Below, piece by piece: positions 52,601 through 64,000 of a DNA stretch of 64,000 bases. The stretch is from Coriaria nepalensis (lineage: Eukaryota > Streptophyta > Magnoliopsida > Cucurbitales > Coriariaceae), in assembly GCA_027186245.1 (NCBI GenBank), contig CP114483.1:10250220-10314219 (forward strand). Reading direction: 5' to 3'. The position numbers and the translations under genes were made by a program. The notes beneath the pieces were generated by a model, which was not told the DNA's origin, searched no databases, and saw only the letters and a program-made list of their open reading frames with translations. Every line of letters begins with the position of its first letter. The first letter of the stretch is position 1.

Positions 52601-55600
52601 TCATTTGTAGGTTCTGAATGAAAGTCGTGTTTTAAATGCAAAAATAGAATTGGTTCGACGTGCTTTCAAATAATTTAATGATATGAAAATACTGAATGAA
52701 ATGCTTTTTAAGGCTAAAATAATGCATGGTCGTCTGCAATAGATTAATTGCAAGTTATGTTAGAAAATCATGTTTGAAGAGCGTAAATAGAATTCGTTCG
52801 AATTAATTTAGAATGATTTAATCACTATAAGAGACTCAATGACATGATTTTAAGGCTAAACAAATGCATTGTTGCCATCAATAGATCATCATCAAGTTAT
52901 GCACGGACATCATGTTTAAAGCGCGAATTCCGTTCGAAGTGATTTAGAATGATTTAATGACTGAAAGAGACGCAATTATACGACTTTCAGGCTAAAAAAA
53001 TGCATAGTTTCCTTCAATAGATCATTTGCAGGTTATGCATGAAAGTCGTGTTTTAAATGCAAAAATAGAATTGGTTCGACGTGCTTTCAAATAATTTAAT
53101 GATATGAAAATACTGAATGAAATGCTTTTTAAGGCTAAAATAATGCATGGTCGTCTGCAATAGATTAATTGCAAGTTATGTTAGAAAATCATGTTTGAAG
53201 AGCGTAAATAGAATTCGTTCGAATTAATTTAGAATGATTTAATCACTACAAGAGACTCAATGACATGATTTTAAGGCTAAACAAATGCATTGTTGCCTTC
53301 AATAGATCAATAGCAAGTTATGCACGGACATCATGTTTAAGGAGTGAATTTCGTTCGAAGTGATTTATAATGATTTAATGACTGAATGTGACGCAATTAT
53401 ACGACTTTCAAGCTAAAAAAATGCATAGTTTCCTTCAATAGATCATTTGCAGGTTATGAATGAAAGTCGTGTTTTAAATGCAAAAATAGAATTGGTTCGA
53501 CGTGCTTCCAAATAATTTAATGATATGAAAATACTGAATGAAATGCTTTTTAAGGCTAAAATAATGCATGGTCGTCTGCAATAGATTAATTGCAAGTTAT
53601 GTAAGAAAATCATGTTTGAAGGGCATAAATAGAATTCGTTCGAATTAATTTAGAATGATTTAATCACTACAAGAGACTCAATGACATGATTTTAAGGCTA
53701 AACAAATGCATTGTTGCCATCAATAGATCATCATCAAGTTATGCACGGACATCATGTTTAAAGCGCGAATTTCGTTCGAAGTGATTTAGAATGATTTAAT
53801 GACTCAAAGAGACGCAATTATACGACTTTCAGGCTAAAAAAATGCATAGTTTCCGTCAATAGATCATTTGCAGGTTATGAATAAAAGTCGTGTTTTAAAT
53901 GCAAAAATAGAATAAGTTCAACGTGCTTTCAAATAATTTAATGATATGAAAATACTGAATGATATGCTTTTCAAGGCTAAAATAATGCATGGTTGTCTGC
54001 TATAGGTTAATTGCAAGTTATGTAAGAAAATCATGTTTGAAGAGCGTAAATAGAATTCGTTCGAATTAATTTAGAATGATTTAATCACTACAAGAGACTC
54101 AATGACATGATTTTAAAGCTAAACAAATGCATTGTTGCCTTCAATATATCAATAGCAAGTTATGCACGGACCTCATGTTTAAAGAGTGAATTTCGTTCGA
54201 AGTGATTTAGAATGATTTAATGACTGAATGTGACGCAATTATACGACTTTAAGGCCAAAAAAATGCATAGTTTCCTTCGATAGAGCATTTGCAGGTTATG
54301 AATAAAAGTCCTGTTTTAAATGCAAAAATAGAATAAGTTTAACGTGCTTTCAAATAATTTAATGATATGAAAATACTGAATGATATGCTTTTCAAGGCTA
54401 AAATAATGCATGGTTGTCTGCAATAGGTTAATTGCAAGTTATGTAAGAAAATCATGTTTGAAGGGCATAAATAGAATTCGTTCGAATTAATTTAGAATGA
54501 TTTAATCACTACAAGAGACTCAATGACATGATTTTAAGGCTAAACAAATGCATTGTTGCCATCAATAGATCATCATCAAGTTATGCACGGACATCATGTT
54601 TAAAGCGCGAATTTCGTTCGAAGTGATTTAGAATGATTTAATGACTGAAAGAGACGCAATTATACGACTTTCAGGCTAAAAAAATGCATAGTTTCCTTCA
54701 ATAGATCATTTGCAGGTTATGAATGAAAGTCGTGTTTTAAATGCAAAAATAGAATTGGTTCGACGTGCTTTCAAATAATTTAATGATATGAAAATACTGA
54801 ATGAAATGCTTTTTAAGGCTAAAATAATGCATGGTCGTCTGCAATAGATTAATTGCAAGTTATGTTAGAAAATCATGTTTGAAGAGCGTAAATAGAATTC
54901 GTTCGAATTAATTTAGAATGATTTAATCGCTGCAAGAGACTCAATGACATGATTTTAAGGCTAAACAAATGCATTGTTTCCATCAATAGATCATCATCAA
55001 GTTATGCACGGACATCATGTTTAAAGCGCGAATTCCGTTCAAAGTGATTTAGAATGATTTGATGACTGAAAGAGATCAATTATACGACTTTCAGGCTAAA
55101 AAAATGCATAGTTTCCTTCAATAGAGCATTTGCAGGTTATGAATAAAAGTCGTGTTTTAAATGCAAAAATAGAATAAGTTCAACGTGCTTTCAAATAATT
55201 TAATGATATGAAAATACTGAATGATATGCTTTTCAAGGCTAAAATAAGATATGGTTGTCTGCAATAGATTAATTGCAAGTTATTTAAAAAAATCATGTTT
55301 GAAGGGCGTAAATAGAATTCGTTCGAATTAATTTAGAATGATTTAATCACTACAAGAGATTCAATGACATGATCTTAAGGCTAAACAAATGCATTGTTGC
55401 CATCAATAGATCATCATCAAGTTATGCACGGACATCATGTTTAAAGCGCGAATTTCGTTCGAAGTGATTTAGAATGATTTAATGACTGAAAGAGACGCAA
55501 TTATACGACTTTCAGGCTAAAAAAATGCATAGTTTCCTTCAATAGATCATTTGCAGGTTATGCATGAAAGTCGTGTTTTAAATGCAAAAATAGAATTGGT

Positions 55601-56867
55601 TCGACGTGCTTTCAAATAATTTAATGATATGAAAATACTGAATGAAATGCTTTTTAAGGCTAAAATAATGCATGGTCGTCTGCAATAGATTAATTGCAAG
55701 TTATGTTAGAAAATCATGTTTGAAGAGCGTAAATAGAATTCGTTCGAATTAATTTAGAATGATTTAATCACTACAAGAGACTCAATGACATGATTTTAAG
55801 GCTAAACAAATGCATTGTTGCCTTCAATAGATCAATAGCAAGTTATGCACGGACATCATGTTTAAAGAGTGAATTTCGTTCGAAGTGATTTATAATGATT
55901 TAATGACTGAATGTGACGCAATTATACGACTTTAAGGCCAAAAAAATGCATAGTTTCCTTCAATAGAGCATTTGCAGGTTATGAATAAAAGTCGTGTTTT
56001 AAATGCAAAAATAGAATAAGTTCAACGTGCTTTCAAATAATTTAATGATATGAAAATACTGAATGATATGCTTTTCAAGGCTAAAATAATGCATGGTTGT
56101 CTGCAATAGATTAATTGCAAGTTATGTAAGAAAATCATGTTTGAAGGGCATAAATAGAATTCGTTCGAATTAATTTAGAATGATTTAATCACTACAAGAG
56201 ACTCAATGACATGATTTTAAGGCTAAACAAATGCATTGTTGCCATCAATAGATCATCATCAAGTTATGCACGGACATCATGTTTAAAGCGCGAATTTCGT
56301 TCGAAGTGATTTAGAATGATTTAATGACTGAAAGAGACGCAATTATACGACTTTCAGGCTAAAAAAATGCATAGTTTCCGTCAATAGATCATTTGCAGGT
56401 TATGAATGAAAGTCGTGTTTTAAATGCAAAAATAGAATTGGTTCGACGTGCTTTCAAATAATTTAATGATATGAAAATACTGAATGAAATGCTTTTTAAG
56501 GCTAAAATAATGCATGGTTGTCTGCAATAGATTAATTGCAAGTTATGTTAGAAAATCATGTTTGAAGAGGGTAAATAGAATTCGTTCGAATTAATTTAGA
56601 ATGATTTAATCACTACAAGAGACTCAATGACATGATTTTAAGGCTAAACAAATGCATTGTTTCCATCAATAGATCATCATCAAGTTATGCACGGACATCA
56701 TGTTTAAAGCGCGAATTTCATTCGAAGTGATTTAGAATGATTTAATGACTGAATGTGACGCAATTATACGACTTTAAGGCCAAAAAAATGCATAGTTTGC
56801 TTCAATAGAGCATTTGCAGGTTATGAATAAAAGTCGTGTTTTAAATGCAAAAATAGAATAAGTTCAA
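49620..56867 (+). repeat. Mixed-type zone before the 3789-bp repeat
   Basis: Units here mix several types: GACTGAATGTGAC A copies with AAGGCC openings, GAATAAAAGTCG B copies with GTTCAACG, GGGCATAAATAG C copies, ATCATCATC A copies with GCGCGAATTCCG, and AGATATGG with TATTTAAG units like the marker type of 39-49 kb. The C marker TTTAATCGCT occurs at about 50297 and 54928, 11 units apart. Confidence 0.75.
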
Positions 56868-59800
56868 CGTGCTTTCAAATAATTTAATGATATGAAAATA
56901 CTGAATGAAATGCTTTTTAGGGCTAAAATAATGCATGGTCGTCTGCAATAGATTAATTGCAAGTTATGTTAGAAAATCATGTTTGAAGAGCGTAAACAGA
57001 ATTCGTTCGAATTAATTTAGAATGATTTAATCACTACAAGAAACTCAATGACATGATTTTAAGGCTAAAGAAATGCATTGTTGCCATCAATAGATCATCA
57101 TCAAGTTATGCACGGACATCATGTTTAAAGCGCGAATTTCGTTCGAAGTGATTTAGAATAATTTAATGACTGAAAGAGACGCAATTATACGACTTTCAGG
57201 CTAAAAAAATGCATAGTTTCCTTCAATAGATCATTTGCAGGTTATGAATGAAAGTCGTGTTTTAAATGCAAAAATAGAATTGGTTCGACGTGCTTTCAAA
57301 TAATTTAATGATATGAAAATACTGAATGAAATGCTTTTTAAGGCTTAAATAATGCATGGTCGTCTGCAATAGATTAATTGCAAGTTATGTTAGAAAATCA
57401 TGTTTGAAGAGCGTAAATAGAATTCGTTCGAATTAATTTAGAATGATTTAATCACTACAAGAGACTCAATGACATGATTTTAAGGCTAAACAAATGCATT
57501 GTTGCCTTCAATAGATCAATAGCAAGTTATGCACGGACATCATGTTTAAAGAGTGAATTTCGTTCGAAGTGATTTAGAATGATTTAATGACTGAATGTGA
57601 CGCAATTATACGACTTTAAGGCCAAAAAAATGCATAGTTTCCTTCAATAGAGCATTTGCAGGTTATGAATAAAAGTCGTGTTTTAAATGCAAAAATAGAA
57701 TAAGTTCAACGTGCTTTCAAATAATTTAATGATATGAAAATACTGAATGATATGCTTTTCAAGGCTAAAATAATGCATGGTTGTCTGCAATAGGTTAATT
57801 GCAAGTTATGTAAGAAAATCATGTTTGAAGGGCATAAATAGAATTCGTTCGAATTAATTTAGAATGATTTAATCACTACAAGAGACTCAATGACATGATT
57901 TTAAGGCTAAACAAATGCATTGTTGCCATCAATAGATCATCATCAAGTTATGCACGGACATCATGTTTAAAGCGCGAATTTCGTTCGAAGTGATTTAGAA
58001 TGATTTAATGACTGAAAGAGACGCAATTATACGACTTTCAGGCTAAAAAAATGCATAGTTTCCTTCAATAGATCATTTGCAGGTTATGAATGAAAGTCGT
58101 GTTTTAAATGCAAAAATAGAATTGGTTCGACGTGCTTTCAAATAATTTAATGATATGAAAATACTGAATGAAATGCTTTTTAAGGCTAAAATAATGCATG
58201 GTCGTCCGCAATAGATTAATTGCAAGTTATGTTAGAAAATCATGTTTGAAGAGCGTAAATAGAATTCGTTCGAATTAATTTAGAATGATTTAATCGCTAC
58301 AAGAGACTCAATGACATGATTTTAAGGCTAAACAAATGCATTGTTTCCATCAATAGATCATCATCAAGTTATGCACGGACATCATGTTTAAAGCGCGAAT
58401 TCCGTTCGAAGTGATTTAGAATGATTTAATGACTGAAAGAGACGCAATTATACGACTTTCAGGCTAAAAAAATGCATAGTTTCCTTCAATAGAGCATTTG
58501 CAGGTTATGAATAAAAGTCGTGTTTTAAATGCAAAAATAGAATAAGTTCAACGTGCTTTCAAATAATTTAACGATATGAAAATACTGAATGATATGCTTT
58601 TCAAGGCTAAAATAAGATATGGTTGTCTGCAATAGATTAATTGCAAGTTATTTAAGAAAATCATGTTTGAAGGGCGTAAATAGAATTCGTTCGAATTAAT
58701 TTAGAATGATTTAATCACTACAAGAGATTCAATGACATGATCTTAAGGCTAAACAAATGCATTGTTGCCATCAATAGATCATCATCAAGTTATGCACGGA
58801 CATCATGTTTAAAGCGCGAATTTCGTTCGAAGTGATTTAGAATGATTTAATGACTGAAAGAGACGCAATTATACGACTTTCAGGCTAATAAAATGCATGG
58901 TTTCCTTCAATAGATCATTTGCAGGTTATGAATGAAAGTCGTGTTTTAAATGCAAAAATAGAATTGGTTCGACGTGCTTTCAAATAATTTAATGATATGA
59001 AAATACTAAATGAAATGCTTTTTAAGGCTAAAATAATGCATGGTCGTCTGCAATAGATTAATTGTAAGTTATGTTAGAAAATCATGTTTGAAGAGCGTAA
59101 ATAGAATTCGTTCGAATTAATTTAGAATGATTTAATCACTACAAGAGACTCAATGACATGATTTTAAGGCTAAACAAATGCATTGTTGCCTTCAATAGAT
59201 CAATAGCAAGTTATGCACGGACATCATGTTTAAAGAGTGAATTTCGTTCGAAGTGATTTAGAATGATTTAATGACTGAATGTGACGCAATTATACGACTT
59301 TAAGGCCAAAAAAATGCATAGTTTCCTTCAATAGAGCATTTGCAGGTTATGAATGAAAGACGTGTTTTAAATGCAAAAAGAGAATAAGTTCAACGTGCTT
59401 TCAAATAATTTAATGATATGAAAATACTGAATGAAATGCTTTTTAAGGCTAAAATAATGCATGGTCGTCTGCAATAGATTAATTGCAAGTTATGTTAGAA
59501 AATCATGTTTGAAGAGCGTAAATAGAATTCGTTCGAATTAATTTAGAATGATTTAATCACTACAAGAGACTCAATGACATGATTTTAAGGCTAAACAAAT
59601 GCATTGTTGCCTTCAATAGATCAATAGTAAGTTATGCACGGACATCATGTTTAAAGAGTGAATTTCGTTCGAAGTGATTTAGAATGATTTAATGACTGAA
59701 TGTGACGCAATTATACGACTTTAAGGCCAAAAAAATGCATACTTTCCTTCAATAGAGCATTTGCAGGTTATGAATAAAAGTCGTGTTTTAAATGCAAAAA

Positions 59801-60211
59801 TAGAATAAGTTCAACGTGCTTTCAAATAATTTAATGATATGAAAATACTGAATGATATGCTTTTCAAGGCTAAAATAATACATGGTTGTCTGCAATAGAT
59901 TAATTGCAAGTTATGTAAGAAAATCATGTTTGAAGGGCATAAATAGAATTCGTTCGAATTAATTTAGAATGATTTAATCACTACAAGAGACTCAATGACA
60001 TGATTTTAAGGCTAAACAAATGCATTGTTGCCATCAATAGATCAATAGTAAGTTATGCACGGACGTCATGTTTAAAGAGCGAATTTCGTTCGAAGTGATT
60101 TAGAATGATTTAATGACTGAATGTGACGCAATTATACGACTTTAAGGCTGAAAAAAAGCATACTTTCCTTCAATAGATCATTTGCAGGTTATGAATAAAA
60201 GTCGTGTTTTA
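56867..60211 (+). repeat. 3.3-kb block repeated at 60656-64000 (offset 3789 bp, 9 units)
   Basis: Five independent markers sit exactly 3789 bp apart: GTAAACAGAATTCG (near 56990 and 60779), GGCTTAAATAATGC (57342 and 61131), TTTAATCGCT (58295 and 62084), AATTTAACGATATG (near 58570 and 62360) and GAATGAAAGACG (59351 and 63140). I noticed only a handful of mismatches. The match runs to the window end, so the true block may be longer. Confidence 0.92.
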
Positions 60212-60655
60212 AATGCAAAAATAGAATAAGTTCGACGTGCTTTCAAATAATTTAATGATATGAAAATACTGAATGATATGCTTTTCAAGGCTAAAATAAT
60301 ACATGGTTGTCTGCAATAGATTAATTGCAAGTTATGTTAGAAAATCATGTTTGAAGGGCATAAATAGAATTCGTTCGAATTAATTTAGAATGATTTAATC
60401 ACTACAAGAGACTCAATGACATGATTTTAAGGCTAAACAAATGCATTGTTGCCATCAATAGATCATCATCAAGTTATGCACGGACGTCATGTTTAAAGCG
60501 CGAATTTCGTTCGAAGTGATTTAGAATGATTTAATGACTGAAAGTGACGCAATTATACGACTTTAAGGCTGAAAAAATGCATAGTTGCCTTCAATAGATC
60601 ATTTGCAGGTTATGAATGAAAGTCGTGTTTTAAATGCAAAAATAGAATTGGTTCG

Positions 60656-63600
60656 ACGTGCTTTCAAATAATTTAATGATATGAAAATACTGAATGAAAT
60701 GCTTTTTAGGGCTAAAATAATGCATGGTCGTCTGCAATAGATTAATTGCAAGTTATGTTAGAAAATCATGTTTGAAGAGCGTAAACAGAATTCGTTCGAA
60801 TTAATTTAGAATGATTTAATCACTACAAGAAACTCAATGACATGATTTTAAGGCTAAAGAAATGCATTGTTGCCATCAATAGATCATCATCAAGTTATGC
60901 ACGGACATCATGTTTAAAGCGCGAATTTCGTTCGAAGTGATTTAGAATGATTTAATGACTGAAAGAGACGCAATTATACGACTTTCAGGCTAAAAAAATG
61001 CATAGTTTCCTTCAATAGATCATTTGCAGGTTATGAATGAAAGTCGTGTTTTAAATGCAAAAATAGAATTGGTTCGACGTGCTTTCAAATAATTTAATGA
61101 TATGAAAATACTGAATGAAATGCTTTTTAAGGCTTAAATAATGCATGGTCGTCTGCAATAGATTAATTGCAAGTTATGTTAGAAAATCATGTTTGAAGAG
61201 CGTAAATAGAATTCGTTCGAATTAATTTAGAATGATTTAATCACTACAAGAGACTCAATGACATGATTTTAAGGCTAAACAAATGCATTGTTGCCTTCAA
61301 TAGATCAATAGCAAGTTATGAACGGACATCATGTTTAAAGAGTGAATTTCGTTCGAAGTGATTTAGAATGATTTAATGACTGAATGTGACGCAATTATAC
61401 GACTTTAAGGCCAAAAAAATGCGTAGTTTCCTTCAATAGAGCATTTGCAGGTTATGAATAAAAGTCGTGTTTTAAATGCAAAAATAGAATAAGTTCAACG
61501 TGCTTTCAAATAATTTAATGATATGAAAATACTGAATGATATGCTTTTCAAGGCTAAAATAATGCATGGTTGTCTGCAATAGGTTAATTGCAAGTTATGT
61601 AAGAAAATCATGTTTGAAGGGCATAAATAGAATTCGTTCGAATTAATTTAGAATGATTTAATCACTACAAGAGACTCAATGACATGATTTTAAGGCTAAA
61701 CAAATGCATTGTTGCCATCAATAGATCATCATCAAGTTATGCACGGACATCATGTTTAAAGCGCGAATTTCGTTCGAAGTGATTTAGAATGATTTAATGA
61801 CTGAAAGAGACGCAATTATACGACTTTCAGGCTAAAAAAATGCATAGTTTCCTTCAATAGATCATTTGCAGGTTATGAATGAAAGTCGTGTTTTAAATGC
61901 AAAAATAGAATTGGTTCGACGTGCTTTCAAATAATTTAATGATATGAAAATACTGAATGAAATGCTTTTTAAGGCTAAAATAATGCATGGTTGTCTGCAA
62001 TAGATTAATTGCAAGTTATGTTAGAAAATCATGTTTGAAGAGCGTAAATAGAATTCGTTCGAATTAATTTAGAATGATTTAATCGCTACAAGAGACTCAA
62101 TGACATGATTTTAAGGCTAAACAAATGCATTGTTTCCATCAATAGATCATCATCAAGTTATGCACGGACATCATGTTTAAAGCGCGAATTCCGTTCGAAG
62201 TGATTTAGAATGATTTAATGACTGAAAGAGACGCAATTATACGACTTTCAGGCTAAAAAAATGCATAGTTTCCTTCAATAGAGCATTTGCAGGTTATGAA
62301 TAAAAGTCGTGTTTTAAATGCAAAAATAGAATAAGTTCAACGTGCTTTCAAATAATTTAACGATATGAAAATACTGAATGATATGCTTTTCAAGGCTAAA
62401 ATAAGATATGGTTGTCTGCAATAGATTAATTGCAAGTTATTTAAGAAAATCATGTTTGAAGGGCGTAAATAGAATTCGTTCGAATTAATTTAGAATGATT
62501 TAATCACTACAAGAGATTCAATGACATGATCTTAAGGCTAAACAAATGCATTGTTGCCATCAATAGATCATCATCAAGTTATGCACGGACATCATGTTTA
62601 AAGCGCGAATTCCGTTCGAAGTGATTTAGAATGATTTAATGACTGAAAGAGACGCAATTATACGACTTTCAGGCTAAAAAAATGCATAGTTTCCTTCAAT
62701 AGATCATTTGCAGGTTATGAATGAAAGTCGTGTTTTAAATGCAAAAATAGAATTTGTTCGACGTGCTTTCAAATAATTTAATGATATGAAAATACTGAAT
62801 GAAATGCTTTTTAAGGCTAAAATAATGCATGGTCGTCTGCAATAGATTAATTGCAAGTTATGTTAGAAAATCATGTTTGAAGAGCGTAAATAGAATTCGT
62901 TCGAATTAATTTAGAATGATTTAATCACTACAAGAGACTCAATGACATGATTTTAAGGCTAAACAAATGCATTGTTGCCTTCAATAGATCAATAGCAAGT
63001 TATGCACGGACATCATGTTTAAAGAGTGAATTTCGTTCGAAGTGATTTAGAATGATTTAATGACTGAATGTGACGCAATTATACGACTTTAAGGCCAAAA
63101 AAATGCATAGTTTCCTTCAATAGAGCATTTGCAGGTTATGAATGAAAGACGTGTTTTAAATGCAAAAAGAGAATAAGTTCAACGTGCTTTCAAATAATTT
63201 AATGATATGAAAATACTGAATGAAATGCTTTTTAAGGCTAAAATAATGCATGGTCGTCTGCAATAGATTAATTGCAAGTTATGTTAGAAAATCATGTTTG
63301 AAGAGCGTAAATAGAATTCGTTCGAATTAATTTAGAATGATTTAATCACTACAAGAGACTCAATGACATGATTTTAAGGCTAAACAAATGCATTGTTGCC
63401 TTCAATAGATCAATAGTAAGTTATGCACGGACATCATGTTTAAAGAGTGAATTTCGTTCGAAGTGATTTAGAATGATTTAATGACTGAATGTGACGCAAT
63501 TATACGACTTTAAGGCCAAAAAAATGCATACTTTCCTTCAATAGAGCATTTGCAGGTTATGAATAAAAGTCGTGTTTTAAATGCAAAAATAGAATAAGTT

Positions 63601-64000
63601 CAACGTGCTTTCAAATAATTTCATGATATGAAAATACTGAATGATATGCTTTTCAAGGCTAAAATAATACATGGTTGTCTGCAATAGATTAATTGCAAGT
63701 TATGTAAGAAAATCATGTTTGAAGGGCATAAATAGAATTCGTTCGAATTAATTTAGAATGATTTAATCACTACAAGAGACTCAATGACATGATTTTAAGG
63801 CTAAACAAATGCATTGTTGCCATCAATAGATCAATAGTAAGTTATGCACGGACGTCATGTTTAAAGAGCGAATTTCGTTCGAAGTGATTTAGAATGATTT
63901 AATGACTGAATGTGACGCAATTATACGACTTTAAGGCTGAAAAAAAGCATACTTTCCTTCAATAGATCATTTGCAGGTTATGAATAAAAGTCGTGTTTTA
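60656..64000 (+). repeat. Second copy of the 56867-60211 block, cut by the window end
   Basis: Private changes include GTTATGAACGG near 61316, ATGCGTAG near 61420 and TTTCATGATATG near 63620. The last B anchor is at 63933 and only 68 bp of that unit are inside the window, so the array continues to the right. Confidence 0.92.
63933..64000 (+). repeat. Right-edge partial unit
   Basis: First 68 bp of a B sub-repeat (AAGGCTGAAAAAAAGCATAC variant), truncated by the window end. The same GGCTGAAAAAAAGC opening occurs near 60144, 3789 bp upstream. Confidence 0.93.

Larger units (their letters stand above)
1..64000 (+). repeat. Satellite DNA array, 421-bp trimeric unit, about 152 copies
   Basis: The window is filled end to end by one tandem repeat. 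The anchor AAGGCT (or CAGGCT, CAAGCT, AAGGCC variants) that opens sub-repeat B recurs at 395, 816, 1237, 1658 and 2079, exactly 421 bp apart. It can be followed to 39113 (92 units, net -14 bp), 48777 (23 more, net -19 bp) and 63933 (36 more, exactly 36 x 421). Each unit is B-C-A, three related sub-repeats of 143, 142 and 136 bp. All copies I read are head-to-tail in one orientation, with no inversion, transposon or unique spacer. Such arrays in eukaryotes form centromeric or pericentromeric heterochromatin and change by unequal exchange and gene conversion. That location is inferred, as no unique flanking sequence is present. Confidence 0.98.

Noticed and set aside
1..64000. CRISPR array
   Set aside because: Repeats are contiguous with no unique spacers, and units are 421 bp.
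1..64000. Transposon, LTR or LINE remnants within the array
   Set aside because: I found no stretch that departs from the B-C-A order, no long open frames, no terminal repeats and no target-site duplications. Gaps between recognisable anchors never exceed one sub-repeat.
1..64000. tRNA, rRNA or other structured RNA genes
   Set aside because: No tRNA box A or B arrangement and no rRNA-like segment was seen; every stretch is accounted for by the satellite.
1..64000. Assembly artefact as the source of all higher-order order
   Set aside because: Not excluded locally, but the block copies differ by private substitutions and by whole-unit indels at different places, which simple duplication of reads would not produce. 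Read-level support would settle individual junctions.
1..64000. Assignment to Tenebrio or a relative because of about 142-bp AT-rich monomers with EcoRI sites
   Set aside because: Monomer length, base composition and an EcoRI site alone are weak, and I cannot compare sequences here.

Overview
The whole 64 kb window is one uninterrupted satellite DNA array. No base of it falls outside the repeat, and I support no gene. The basic unit is 421 bp and is itself a head-to-tail trimer of three diverged but related sub-repeats, here called B (143 bp), C (142 bp) and A (136 bp). Each opens with a version of AAGGCTAAA followed by an ATGCAT box. The anchor AAGGCT at the start of B falls at 395, 816, 1237, 1658, 2079 and so on to 63933. 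That is 151 units with a net loss of only 33 bp, plus a nearly complete partial unit at the left edge (1-394) and a 68-bp stub at the right edge. All copies I read lie in the same orientation. The DNA is AT-rich (17 of the first 60 bases are G or C).

This is the architecture of eukaryotic constitutive heterochromatin, most likely centromeric or pericentromeric. The species cannot be named from the sequence alone. AT-rich satellites with monomers near 140 bp are known from tenebrionid beetles among others, but I have no sequence match, so that is only a hint.

Above the trimer there is a second and third layer of order. Blocks of 2 to 15 units recur at offsets that are whole multiples of 421 bp, corrected for small indels. 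From 1 to 17 kb the array is a mosaic with block offsets of 1263, 1684, 5894 (14 units) and 6315 bp (15 units). From 17 to 32 kb offsets of 842, about 2105, about 2525 and about 2946 bp dominate (2, 5, 6 and 7 units). From about 32 to 39 kb the units are very uniform, with one-unit and two-unit (842 bp) repetition. From 39 to 49 kb a distinctive marker unit recurs every 6, 7, 4 and 6 units. From 50 to 64 kb another marker recurs every 11, 8 and 9 units, and the last two blocks (56.87-60.21 kb and 60.66-64.00 kb) are near-identical at exactly 3789 bp.

The most interesting signals are the nested, length-variable higher-order structure, a motif in sub-repeat A that resembles the 5' half of the mammalian CENP-B box, two short dyads in sub-repeat C, and linked variant types in which C and A change together. 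The recurrent minus-strand reading frames of 60-80 codons are frames of the satellite itself and are not treated as genes.
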